From Polytrichum commune (Eukaryota; Streptophyta; Polytrichopsida; Polytrichales; Polytrichaceae), in the NCBI GenBank assembly GCA_950295325.1, contig OX485809.1:17004144-17068143 (forward strand): a stretch of 64,000 bases of DNA. The letters run 5' to 3'. Of the stretch, positions 45,334 through 54,319 are shown piece after piece (position 1 is the stretch's first letter; every line of letters starts with the position of its first letter). The notes beneath the pieces are model-generated. The model had not been told where the DNA came from. It did no database searches and saw only the letters and a program-made list of their open reading frames with translations. A program made the translations under genes and the position numbers.

Positions 45334-47511
45334 CACACCGCACAACTCAACAGGGAGGATTTTTGCCAAGAAAACTACAAAAACAATGGAAAAAACATCT
45401 GTCTACATACCACCTCATAAGAAAAACAATCCACATCACAAAAACCATACCATTATGGCAAAACCATCCAATAATGGAAGAACTAAAAAAACACAAGTAT
45501 ATCACTATCCCCCCACCACCTCATCCAGATATAAACCCACAAGAATGGATCAAAACATTAGCAGAACTAGCCAAAACCGCGAACAGACACGCACGAAAAA
45601 TTACAAATAAATACACCCAAGAATGTATCAAAAAAGCCATCGCAAAATATAGACAATTATACGATAAAAGCCAAAAAAAAACAAATAATAAAGTTTTTAA
45701 GAACCAAGACACACCACCATTAGATTGCATTAGAAACAGAAACAACAACATACTAACTAACCCAAAAGACATACCAAATGAAATCCATATACAACAATCA
45801 ATTAGTAACAACCCAGCAGTGCCCACATGTTACCATCAACCAGAACACACAAATCATTGTACATGTGCAGTTAAACAATATCCCTGGCACGACCTTGATG
45901 GATTTGTGATAAATACAAGAGGAGACCCACAAATACCACTATATAAGTACTTCAACCAAGAAACATATGACTTATGTCTAAAACACCTATCCAATAACAA
46001 AACACCAGGCCCAGACAAAATCCCAAACTCAATTCTAAAAAACATGCCGGACAGTTTTCACACAATACTAAGCCTATTTTTCACACATTGCTATAAACAA
46101 AAAAAATCCCAACATCATGGAAAACAAGTCTAACCATACTTCTATACAAAAAATGAGACCCATCACTATTAACAAACCACAGACCTATAGCTCTTGCGAA
46201 TACAATCTACAAATTATTTACCAGCACGCTAACACTAATACTATCAGCATATGGTGAAAAATATCAAATATTACACGACAGTCAATAAGGTTTCAGAGCA
46301 GAAAGAAGCACATCTAGACAATTACAACTACTCATAGCAGCCTTAGAGGATGTCAGATTCACAAACCAAAATATATACCTCCTATATATAGATTTCAAAA
46401 ATGCATTTGGCTCTCTCGACCACGCCAGACTTTTAGCTATAATGAAAGACCTGGGATACCCAGTAGATGCAGTAACACTAATTGGAAATATCTACGCACA
46501 CTCCACCACCATATTTACCGGCGAACACTTCGGCAGAACAAAACCAATACCCATCCAAAGAGGCACCATCCAAGGTGACACCCTAAGCCCATACATATTC
46601 CTAATATTCCTTGAACCATTACTCAGATGGCTACAAAGAGGCAACAATGGGTATACATTTGGTACATCCAAATTAACCATTAGCTCTGCAGCATACGCAG
46701 ACGACCTCGCTGCAGTAACAAACAATCTCCAATCACTACAAACGCAACTAAACAAACTAGATAAATTTTGTACATGGGCTGGAATGGATTTAGTTGTACA
46801 AAAATGTGCCATCACGGGTTGCCCTAACAAATCAAAACTAAGCCCTGCAAAATTCAAAACCCAAATACAAACCATAACATATCCTACAGAAACCAACCAA
46901 TTCCCGTTCTACATCAAAACGAACCATATGTATACCTAGGAATTCAACTAGTACCCTCACTAAAATGGAAATTGCAAACACACATCACCACAAACAAAAT
47001 AAACCACCAATGCAAACAACTAGCCAACTGCCCTGCCACAATTAAACAAAAAATCAGTATGATAGACACCGTCATTAGAGCAGGCATAGCATACAGTTTC
47101 TATGCGGTTCCATATTCACTCCCGACTATAAAAAAACTAGACAAAAAAATTATAGGAATCCAAAAGACAATATGCGGACTACCTAAATGCACAGCAAATA
47201 TAATAACCCAACTACCCCACGAACTCTTTGGCCTAGAGGCCTTCTCACTAAAAAATGCATACTTAAGATGCATAGGTGAACAGCTAAGAAACGCACTTAA
47301 CGACCAAGGAAGACTAGGTACAATATACAAAGGACTGATACACCACATATTAGCAAAATACGGAGGTGCAGAAGAAATCCCAAGAATAACACAACATGAT
47401 TGTACCAAATCACCGACTATACGCACCCTATTTCTCTTAAAAACTGCCGGAGGAATCCATCTTAAAAGCACAAATGAACACTTCCTACTACATATGACGG
47501 AATTAGAATAA
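45240..47511 (+). pseudogene. Reverse transcriptase domain of ORF2
   Basis: Blocks in order: NNKTPGPDKIPNSILKNMP (RT 1), NHRPIALANTIYKLF (RT 2a), GFRAERSTSRQLQLL, motif A LLYIDFKNAFGSLDH, motif B IQRGTIQGDTLSPYIFLIFL, motif C AYADDLAAV (catalytic Asp pair), then GMDLVVQKCAITG and VYLGIQLVPSLKWK. These are typical LINE RT signatures. Frames change near 46100 and 46911, and stops interrupt at about 46153, 46287 and 47509. The thumb-like region (46972-47511) resumes in frame after the last stop. Confidence 0.93.
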
Positions 47512-47643
47512 GAATGGCGTCCACAAGCTACAAACGAACTCCCACACCTCAACCCCGACTTATCACTCAAACTACTACATAAATTATTAATCCACAACAT
47601 ATACAGAATACAACATATCACCCTCCCAAACGGAACAACCCTT

Positions 47644-50166
47644 ATGGCACCAGACGACTTCAAAACTTACCACAAAATACCATCCAAATTAGAAAAAAAA
47701 GCACTCCAAATAGCCGAACAATTGTTTTGTCACCCAACATGCACACCAAACTGCTCAAACCCCTGTACAAGACACCCACCCGCTCGCACGCTTAAAGCAA
47801 AATACGTCTCAAACAACCAACACCTAGTACCAAGAGCACCAAATAATCCACCCCAACCCACAACTCCGCAGCAACAGCTTCACCCAAACCCACCCCCCAA
47901 CGTAAAAAACAACCCTATAAGATTCAACATTAATATAATACTAAACCACAAAACAAATATCACAAAAGACAAATACAAAATAACAAAAAAATACAACACG
48001 TACTTATGCCAATGGACCCTCCAAGATAATATTATATACAACAAATGGATGACACAAAGAGAACTCTTTCCATTCAACCACCCAACAGTCATCACGCATA
48101 ACACTACACTTCTTACAGAATATTATACAAAACTACAACACACACATTATAAAAAAATTCTGAATACACACTTTACCCCTGAACAAAACAGAGACACAAG
48201 ATTCATCCCCCCACCTACAACTATGTCACTCACACAAATATTCATAAATGAATGCAACCCAGAAAAAGACATCTTAACCAATACAGATACTATACAAATA
48301 CACAATGAGCAAACCCACATATATGAGGACACAGGGAAACATATTATCACCATACCCACAACCAGATTAAAATGGCTTTGGCAACAATACAATAAAGCAA
48401 AATACAGCTCACATGGGCTAATACCACAAACACAAACATTTGAAAAAGAAATAGTATGGCTCTACCAGAGATACAAAAGTAAAATTCCCAAAAATGGATC
48501 AATAAAAACAACACTTCACACCTTACCCACAAACATAATAGACTCTCTCATAACCACCTTCAATATCTCACAGTCATACTTCTCCTCACCAGTATCGTGC
48601 TCAACGCAAATTTCAAAATTTTACTCCCTTTTCGCGAGAGACAAAGTCTTCGGAGCACTAGGAACCGCATTCCAATATAAATGGGAAGGTATAGGCTACG
48701 CCCACCCACACAATGAAGAAACAGCCCAACAAGCAATCCATTGGGCAAGATTAGCTGCCAAAAATGATCCAAACACCATCACTATAGTAGTATTACCAAA
48801 CATAAACTGGTATCAAGACCCATCCCCGTATACCGGACCATTCCCAGACACACACGTCATTTGCCACTTCGCTACAGACACAATCACATACGAAGAACCA
48901 ACAATCCCACAAGAGAGACAAAAACCGAAAACAGAGCCACTAGCAATACAAATTCTATGTATACACCATCAAAACCATAATATTAGCACAACTCATCAAA
49001 TGAACCCACTCAGAACAATACTTGAAACCCTACAAATCCCACAATACTACCTTCGCAACGCCCCACCCACCCCACTCAACACACCAGTCAACAAAAGCAA
49101 AAAATGGAATAAGCTCATATACCCTCCCGCAACCTACCAAACCACAATTAACACACCACCACTTCCAAACTTCACAACAAACACCACACTTAAATTCCAA
49201 CCACAACATTGCTATTATACTGACGGCTCCTTCATACCTCCCACCCAAAAAGCTAACAGACATTGGAAAAAAGAAAAAGCAGGATATGGAATATACAACG
49301 CAACCAAGACAGACATGCAAATATCGAAAAGACTACCAGGGCTACAAACATGCTTTCGAGCAGAACTAATGGCCATCCATAAAACACTCAAACTAATATC
49401 CAAAAAATACCCAAACGAACCGGCACACATATTTACAGATTGCCTCAACTGCTTGTATAACCTAAACACACACATTAAGCACCCTACCATGCACAATAAC
49501 CACGCAGATAAAACAATACTAACAAACATGGTAGAAATATTAAAAAACCGCACCCAACCCACTATATTTCACAAAGTCAAAGCACATATCAATATAACAG
49601 GAAATGAACAAGCAGACAAACTTGCAAAAATAGGAGCCAAAAAAATATACTCCATCGCCTCAAAATCATACGAACATGCACATACTACACCATTTTATTT
49701 CCAAAAAGACATATGGCCAGGTCCTATAAAACGACCAGATGAGGGTCGTGTGAGATGCCTACAAACATACCTAAAAAAACATGACCAAGAAAATAACATT
49801 GCAGTCATGACAAACCAATTCCCCAATATTAGCAAATGGACCATGAATCCAGACATTGATAATGAACTATCCAATGCTTTCTGGCACAACACCATGATCA
49901 CAGATGCACAAAAAACTAATATATTAAAATTCCGCACCGGCCAATACATGGGTAATGCAAGAAAACAATTATTTTTCGGAAGAGAGAGATTCCCCTCAAT
50001 AACATGCCCTATTTGTAACTCTGAAGATGCGGACACATGGCTCCACGTACTACTGAAATGTAACCAACATCATATCCATGCCATAAGAGTGAAAAGACAC
50101 AACAAAGCAGTATGGGAATTGAGGAAACTAATCATGTCATCAAATCCAGATGCTATACCCTCATGA
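47644..50166 (+). pseudogene. ORF2 linker, RNase H domain and zinc knuckle
   Basis: An open frame of 840 codons. The first 500 or so residues are a linker with no domain I recognise, including a cysteine cluster CHPTCTPNCSNPC. RNase H follows: YYTDGSF (catalytic Asp), CFRAELMAI (Glu), IFTDCLNCL (Asp), HKVKAHINITGNEQADKLA (His and Asp). All four catalytic positions are present. A zinc knuckle CPICNSEDADTWLHVLLKC lies near the end, as in many LINEs with RNase H. The frame then slips at about 50150 into the restriction-like endonuclease frame. Confidence 0.9.
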
Positions 50167-50666
50167 ACGCAGGAACATTTAACAATAACCCCCAAGAAAA
50201 TACAGTACCCCCATGGCTATTAGCATGCTCATGTATACAACAAAGATGTCACTGTAATGCAAGATTTAAACCAGACATTCTATGTGTAAAAGGCCACCCA
50301 TACAATAACAACCCACCATCAAACCCATCAGACAACCTTACAATACAATTCATTGAATTTACCTATTGTAACGACAGATTCCCACAAGAAACAATTTCTA
50401 ATAAAATCCAGAAATATCAACCTCTAATAAACAACATTGCAGAGTTAGGCTGGAAAGTCGACCCACTCATAGTTATAACAGCAGGAGCTAGAGGCACAAC
50501 CCACACCCCCTCAATGAAACTCTTTGAAACGAATTTCAAAATCTCAGAAACCACCATTAAGCACACATTCAAGGAAATCAACACCATTGGCATACAATAC
50601 GCTGGATCAATTATTCTACATAAAAGAAAAATAGAAAACAACCAACCCCTACCTCCCGACCAATAA
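50112..50666 (+). pseudogene. C-terminal restriction-like (PD-(D/E)xK-type) endonuclease domain
   Basis: The text NARFKPDILCVKG, then QFIEFTYCNDRFPQET and NKIQKYQPLI, matches the layout of the restriction-like endonuclease of R2/R4-type LINEs: (K/R)PD, then a strand ending in an acidic residue (IEFT), then a lysine helix (K..KY..L). WLLACSCIQQRCHCN before it is a cysteine cluster that may bind zinc. The domain sits after RNase H at the very C-terminus, in the place where Dualen elements carry their second endonuclease. Frame continuity from the preceding ORF requires one frameshift. The fold is inferred from motif order only. Confidence 0.68.
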
Positions 50667-51199
50667 AACAACACAAACGAACAAGTACAGAAAGGAATAT
50701 ATATAAATAATATAAATATAAATAATTAAAAAAAACATATACATATATTAAAAAAATACTTTATGTATAACACAGATCTAGCTCAAAGTGTCCACTTGTC
50801 TCAGGAGAAGGGATAGGGCCGGCTGGTTCTCAACAAACTTTCCTGCCTATGATAAGAATCACTAGCAGCACCAAGTCATGTTTACCATTAGAACGCTCAA
50901 ACGGACACGAAGGGAATCGAACCCGGACCGCTCAAACGGTAGTACAAACATTCCAACCAACCTTGGAACCATGACTTGGTGCCCTAAAACAAAAGACAAA
51001 CACCCATATATACCCCATAGATGAATCAACCCTACTAAGGTTACTGTTACCTATCCTCAGTTACTAAAGTGTCTATTCCCGAAAGGGGAGAGTAGTCGCG
51101 ACACAATGGTCCTTTGTCCTGTGGACTCTGGCTCATTGACGGGACGAACAGACACTCTATTCACGCCGGCCCCCCCTGGGGCAGGTGTTCATATCTATC
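50667..51199 (+). other. 3' UTR of the giant LINE
   Basis: Contains a 13-bp inverted repeat with a tRNA-like core (50868-50982). The final 78 bp were copied, truncated, into the Harbinger element at 12178. The end is CATATCTATC, and extra TATC units can be added as in the 12.2-kb copy. Confidence 0.75.
50868..50982 (-). other. tRNA-like hairpin in the LINE 3' UTR
   Basis: A perfect 13-bp inverted repeat (GCACCAAGTCATG at 50868-50880, CATGACTTGGTGC at 50970-50982) encloses minus-strand sequence. That sequence has a tRNA T-arm CCGGGTTCGATTCCCTT (box B-like, 50926-50910), a D-arm/box A-like TGGTTCCAAGGTTGG and a 4-bp variable-arm-like ACCG...CGGT hairpin. It is not a convincing functional tRNA, since acceptor and anticodon arms do not fold cleanly. 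It lies antisense to the LINE. Confidence 0.45.
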
Positions 51200-51210
51200 T
51201 TGGTGCTCAC
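51200..51210. repeat. 3' target-site duplication of the giant LINE
   Basis: TTGGTGCTCAC, identical to 36174-36184. Confidence 0.9.
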
Positions 51211-51530
51211 TACCACATTCAAGTGCTCCTTTAAAGCATTGCTCACGTACACAACATTATCTAGTCCGTCAACTGTGATGGCTTCTACACACACTCGTTA
51301 TTGAGCATGAATGATGCTTCTTGGGCGACCTTCTCTTGAAGGTTCCACACGAGGAATGCACTCTCTACGAATTCTAGAGCATGTAGATTGAGAAATACCC
51401 AATAAAATTGACACTTCATGTGTGCTACACCCATGCTACAACAATGTTGTAGCATTCAACCTCTTCTCCTCTTGTAATGCTCTCGTGGGCAAAGAAAGTC
51501 TTGATAATATTAAGAGATAATGTCCTAAGA
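51200..51530 (-). pseudogene. Tc1/mariner transposase pseudogene, DNA-binding half
   Basis: Minus-strand reading gives EEKRLNATTLL, stop, HGCSTHEVSILLGISQST, then a second helix-turn-helix region GRPRSIIHAQ, stop, CVEAITVDGLDNVVYVSNAL and KEHLNVVVSTN. This is the paired HTH domain of Tc1-like transposases. It ends exactly at the LINE insertion point and continues at 36184. At least two stops interrupt it. Confidence 0.85.
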
Positions 51531-53182
51531 GACCACAGTACAAACCAAAAGTGAGAGTAAGAATCCTAGGCGGCGCTATGAATTATTTCTTGCAATTGAA
51601 GGCTCGGGGGGGACACTTCACTATACTTTGTGTGAACACGTGCGTTAAAGGGGTATTTAAATGAGGCTATCACATAATTGGAATATTCGAGGTATATTCT
51701 CAAATATTATAGAATGTTTTAGATATATTCTTGATATATTCTCTAATTATTCCTTACTTGAATTTTAAGCATCCTATATTACATCTAAATTTTTCTAAAT
51801 TTTATTGCTCATGAATAAAATACACCCTATATTTTAACACACCATGTTTACTAATTTTCCTAAGTGTCCTCCCCGAGATTGAAGGTGAGTGATGAAAACA
51901 ATTCCAAAATTGAATCAACGGACTTAAGTTCATTCAAAATGCAATTTCTCTCTCGTTGCTGCAATATTCAAGCTGAAACCTGGAAGATGATATCTAGCTT
52001 GGTTGCGCATTTGACCCAATTTACAGTTTGGCCAAAAAATCAATACTCTTCCCAATATGGCTTCCCAAATTTTATTGTATTGCTAATTCACTCAATTTTG
52101 GGAGTCAATGCATGTGTAGAATAACGAAGAAAACTTGGTTGTATGTGTAAGAAAACTTGAGTGACTTTATGTTAATTCTCATAAACTCAAGGTAAGGGAC
52201 TAAACCCCATTTCATCTCCTATACTGTAATGAAACAATACATATTGATGGATGATTGAATATTCTAACCACATAAGCCAATGTGTAAGTAAAGGATGATG
52301 GGAGCAAAACAACTCCCAATTGAAGATGGATGGACTGGAGCTAGACAACTTCATATTGACAACATGTGCAGTGGAATTAGACAACTCCATATTGACAACA
52401 TGTGCACTGGAGTTAGAGAGCTCCGCATTTAGTGCATTGGAATTAGACCATTCTAGATTGAGAACATTTGCATGAGATTTAGACAACTTTGGATGAGATG
52501 CACTGGAGTTAGACCACTCCAAAGTTGAAAAGAAGATGAATGCTATACATTGGAGTTGGACAACTCTCAATGAATAAGTAAATCAACTTGGAATTAGATA
52601 GTTCCAACTGGAAGAATGTGATTGAGTTAAAATTTGGCATAAGGTTCTAGAAGAACCAAAGATAGAATATTCATAGTAGAACTAAAGATATAGCTATGAA
52701 TAAAAAACTCTTACTATATTTTGGAAATAAAAAATAAAAGTAATACCTTTGGCATATGAGGAAGCTCGGGGGAGGAGAGAGGATCTTTTTGTCTCTCTCC
52801 CGTGGTTGGGTGGTTGAGCTTAGACCAAGATCTACTTGGTCTATGATTGTAAACGTTATAAAGAAAGTAAACTGAATTCTTCAACTCATCATTTTGATTG
52901 ATAGTTGTTATTGTGAAAGTTGGTGCCAAACATGTGGGAGGTTTGTTACACTTTACTATACAAATAACTCTAATATCCATCAAACTTGTGAAATGTCATT
53001 TTGAGATGCCAATGAGCATGCCTATTTGATGATCAATTTAGTTTTGTAATTTGTCTGCGAGTCCAAGTATATTATAATTTTGCAACTCAATTTGTGTAAC
53101 AAATAATCTTTTTGATGTAGTGTTTTTTACCCTAAGTTACTAAGAGCCTAATCCCACTTGACTTTAACTTGCACTAGCCTTA
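51531..53182. other. AT-rich DNA with a hairpin array
   Basis: The right end of the Tc1/mariner element should lie near 51.6-51.8 kb, but I could not identify its inverted repeat. Apart from the hairpin array at 52300-52605 nothing recognisable is present. Confidence 0.5.
52300..52605. repeat. Array of nine short hairpins (GGAGTTAGAC-NACTCC units)
   Basis: Units at 52300-52317, 52337-52352, 52373-52388, 52409-52424, 52439-52454, 52474-52490 (weak), 52505-52520, 52552-52567 and 52590-52605 each read roughly GGARTTAGACNACTCC, with a 5-7-bp stem. Spacing is 30-47 bp, and spacers such as ATATTGACAACATGTGC are partly conserved. On the minus strand the array is open for about 125 codons (52570-52187) with a 12-13-residue repeat (AELSNSSAHVVNM, MELSNSTAHVVNM), so it could be a fragment of a repeat-protein gene or a minisatellite. 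Confidence 0.7.
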
Positions 53183-54316
53183 GGGGCGGTTTACACTATG
53201 GACCATGAAGTCGTCCCACGTAAGAGGCCTATTTTGCGTGGGACGACTTCATGGGACGACTTCCATGGTCCAAGTTACTAAAATATTAGTTTTCATGGTT
53301 CATGGGCCCTTCACTAGGTGTAAACCGAATGTGGACCATGAAGAATGACCATGCACCAAAAAGTGGAGGTGCTGATTTTTTTAATACATGCCCAAAAAGG
53401 GCAATTTTGAAAAAAAATTAAGTTTGATCATTCCTTGTCTTCTCTTGGGCTTCACTTGTCTTCACTTCTTGTTAAATGTGTCGAAGATGTGGCTTGCAAA
53501 TCTTCTCACAACAATTTTTTTTAAATAAAATAAAATGAGCAATTTAATTTGTACATGCTCAATGTAATTTACATGTGACATGTACCTTGTGTTGTCTCTA
53601 CACTAAATAGGATATTTAGTGTTTGATTATGTTTAATGTTGTTATCACCCTACCTTGCTCAACACTAATTTTCAATTCTTTGATAATTAATGTTAGAAGA
53701 TTTCCCATTGCACTTCTTTTGACTACCCTGATCTACAATCACTAAACCACTACAGATTTTTCTTTTTTGTTTTGCAATTGCATTTTGTCAGAGTATTGGG
53801 GTGTGTAATATACCGTTGGAAAGGTATTTTCAAGACCTTTCCAACGGTATATTACAAGCCCCAAAATTCCAAACATTACATTTGGTAGACCAAAAAAACA
53901 AATCTGCACTTGAATTCTTGAGTTCTAGATGTCCCGCGTTGTTTGGTGAAACACGTGTGAGCCGGTTTAAGGGGTAGGGCAAGGTAGTGCTGGTATGTCT
54001 CATGGGCTATGGTATAATTAAGGTGCTTGAAAGGTAGATTCATTAAAAATTTATTGAAATGGTATTTCTTTGACATGGGCCCTTGCCTTTTCCTACTAGA
54101 CCACCTCTCTTGCCTCTCTCAACGCAAAACCCGTTGGACCATGTCAGTGCATTTATTAGGCCTTAAAAATTATATTTTGGGGACCTCGACCTCCATGGTC
54201 CCTCTGCCATTTTTTCCTTAGTGTAAACCGAAGTTGTCTCGGGAGAACTTCAACAGCCAATCAGTTGCCTTGCAGAGCCCTGGTCCAACTTCATGGTCCA
54301 TAGTGTAAACCGCCCC
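53183..54316. mobile_element. TIR element family A, copy 1 (1134 bp)
   Basis: Ends GGGGCGGTTTACACTATGG and, inverted, the same sequence; similarity continues over about 30 bp (ACCATGAAGT). TTA duplications at 53180-53182 and 54317-54319. No transposase is encoded. The TTA duplication suggests PIF/Harbinger mobilisation. Near the left end a 17-bp perfect hairpin (53204-53220 with 53237-53253) repeats CATGAAGTCGTCCCACG. A 21-bp perfect hairpin lies at 53805-53855. Confidence 0.88.
53805..53855. repeat. Perfect 21-bp hairpin inside TIR element A copy 1
   Basis: Left arm 53805-53825 (starts GTAATATACCGTTGG), 9-base loop ATTTTCAAG, right arm 53835-53855 (exact reverse complement). The same structure, with two mismatches in the right arm, is at 60987-61037 in copy 2. 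Its size is in the range of small-RNA precursors. Confidence 0.9.
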
Positions 54317-54319
54317 TTA

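Larger units (their letters stand above)
43307..50666 (+). pseudogene. LINE ORF2 polyprotein, multiply broken
   Basis: The order of domains is 2A, linker, apurinic-type endonuclease, RT, thumb/connection, long linker, RNase H, zinc knuckle, restriction-like endonuclease. Breaks that I can place are a frameshift at about 44005 (in a C run), TGA at 44860-44862, a frameshift in the C run at about 45312-45322, a frameshift in an A run at about 46098-46106, stops near 46153 and 46287, a frameshift at about 46911, TAA at 47509-47511 and a frameshift at about 50150. Reading across them, conserved blocks continue in order, so the parent element encoded one very large protein. Several breaks fall in homopolymers, so sequencing or assembly errors should be excluded before calling each one real. 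Confidence 0.85.
36185..51199 (+). mobile_element. Giant dual-endonuclease LINE (Dualen/RandI-like), 15.0 kb
   Basis: A non-LTR retrotransposon delimited by an exact 11-bp target duplication. In order: a leader (36185-36780), a long low-complexity frame with a 60-bp tandem repeat, ORF1 (39267-40886), about 2.4 kb of diverged internal repeats, and ORF2 (43307-50666). ORF2 carries a 2A motif, apurinic-type endonuclease, RT, RNase H, CCHC-type knuckle and restriction-like endonuclease. A 3' UTR with a tRNA-like hairpin follows, then a terminal CATATCTATC tail. Having both endonuclease types in one element is the hallmark of the Dualen/RandI clade first described in Chlamydomonas. ORF2 has at least four frameshifts and several stops, so the copy is dead, but the structure is complete end to end. 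The sense strand is strikingly A/C-rich and G-poor from about 36.6 to 50.7 kb. Confidence 0.88.

Noticed and set aside
50905-50980. Functional tRNA gene
   Set aside because: T-arm and box-like words are present, but a proper acceptor stem and anticodon arm do not form.
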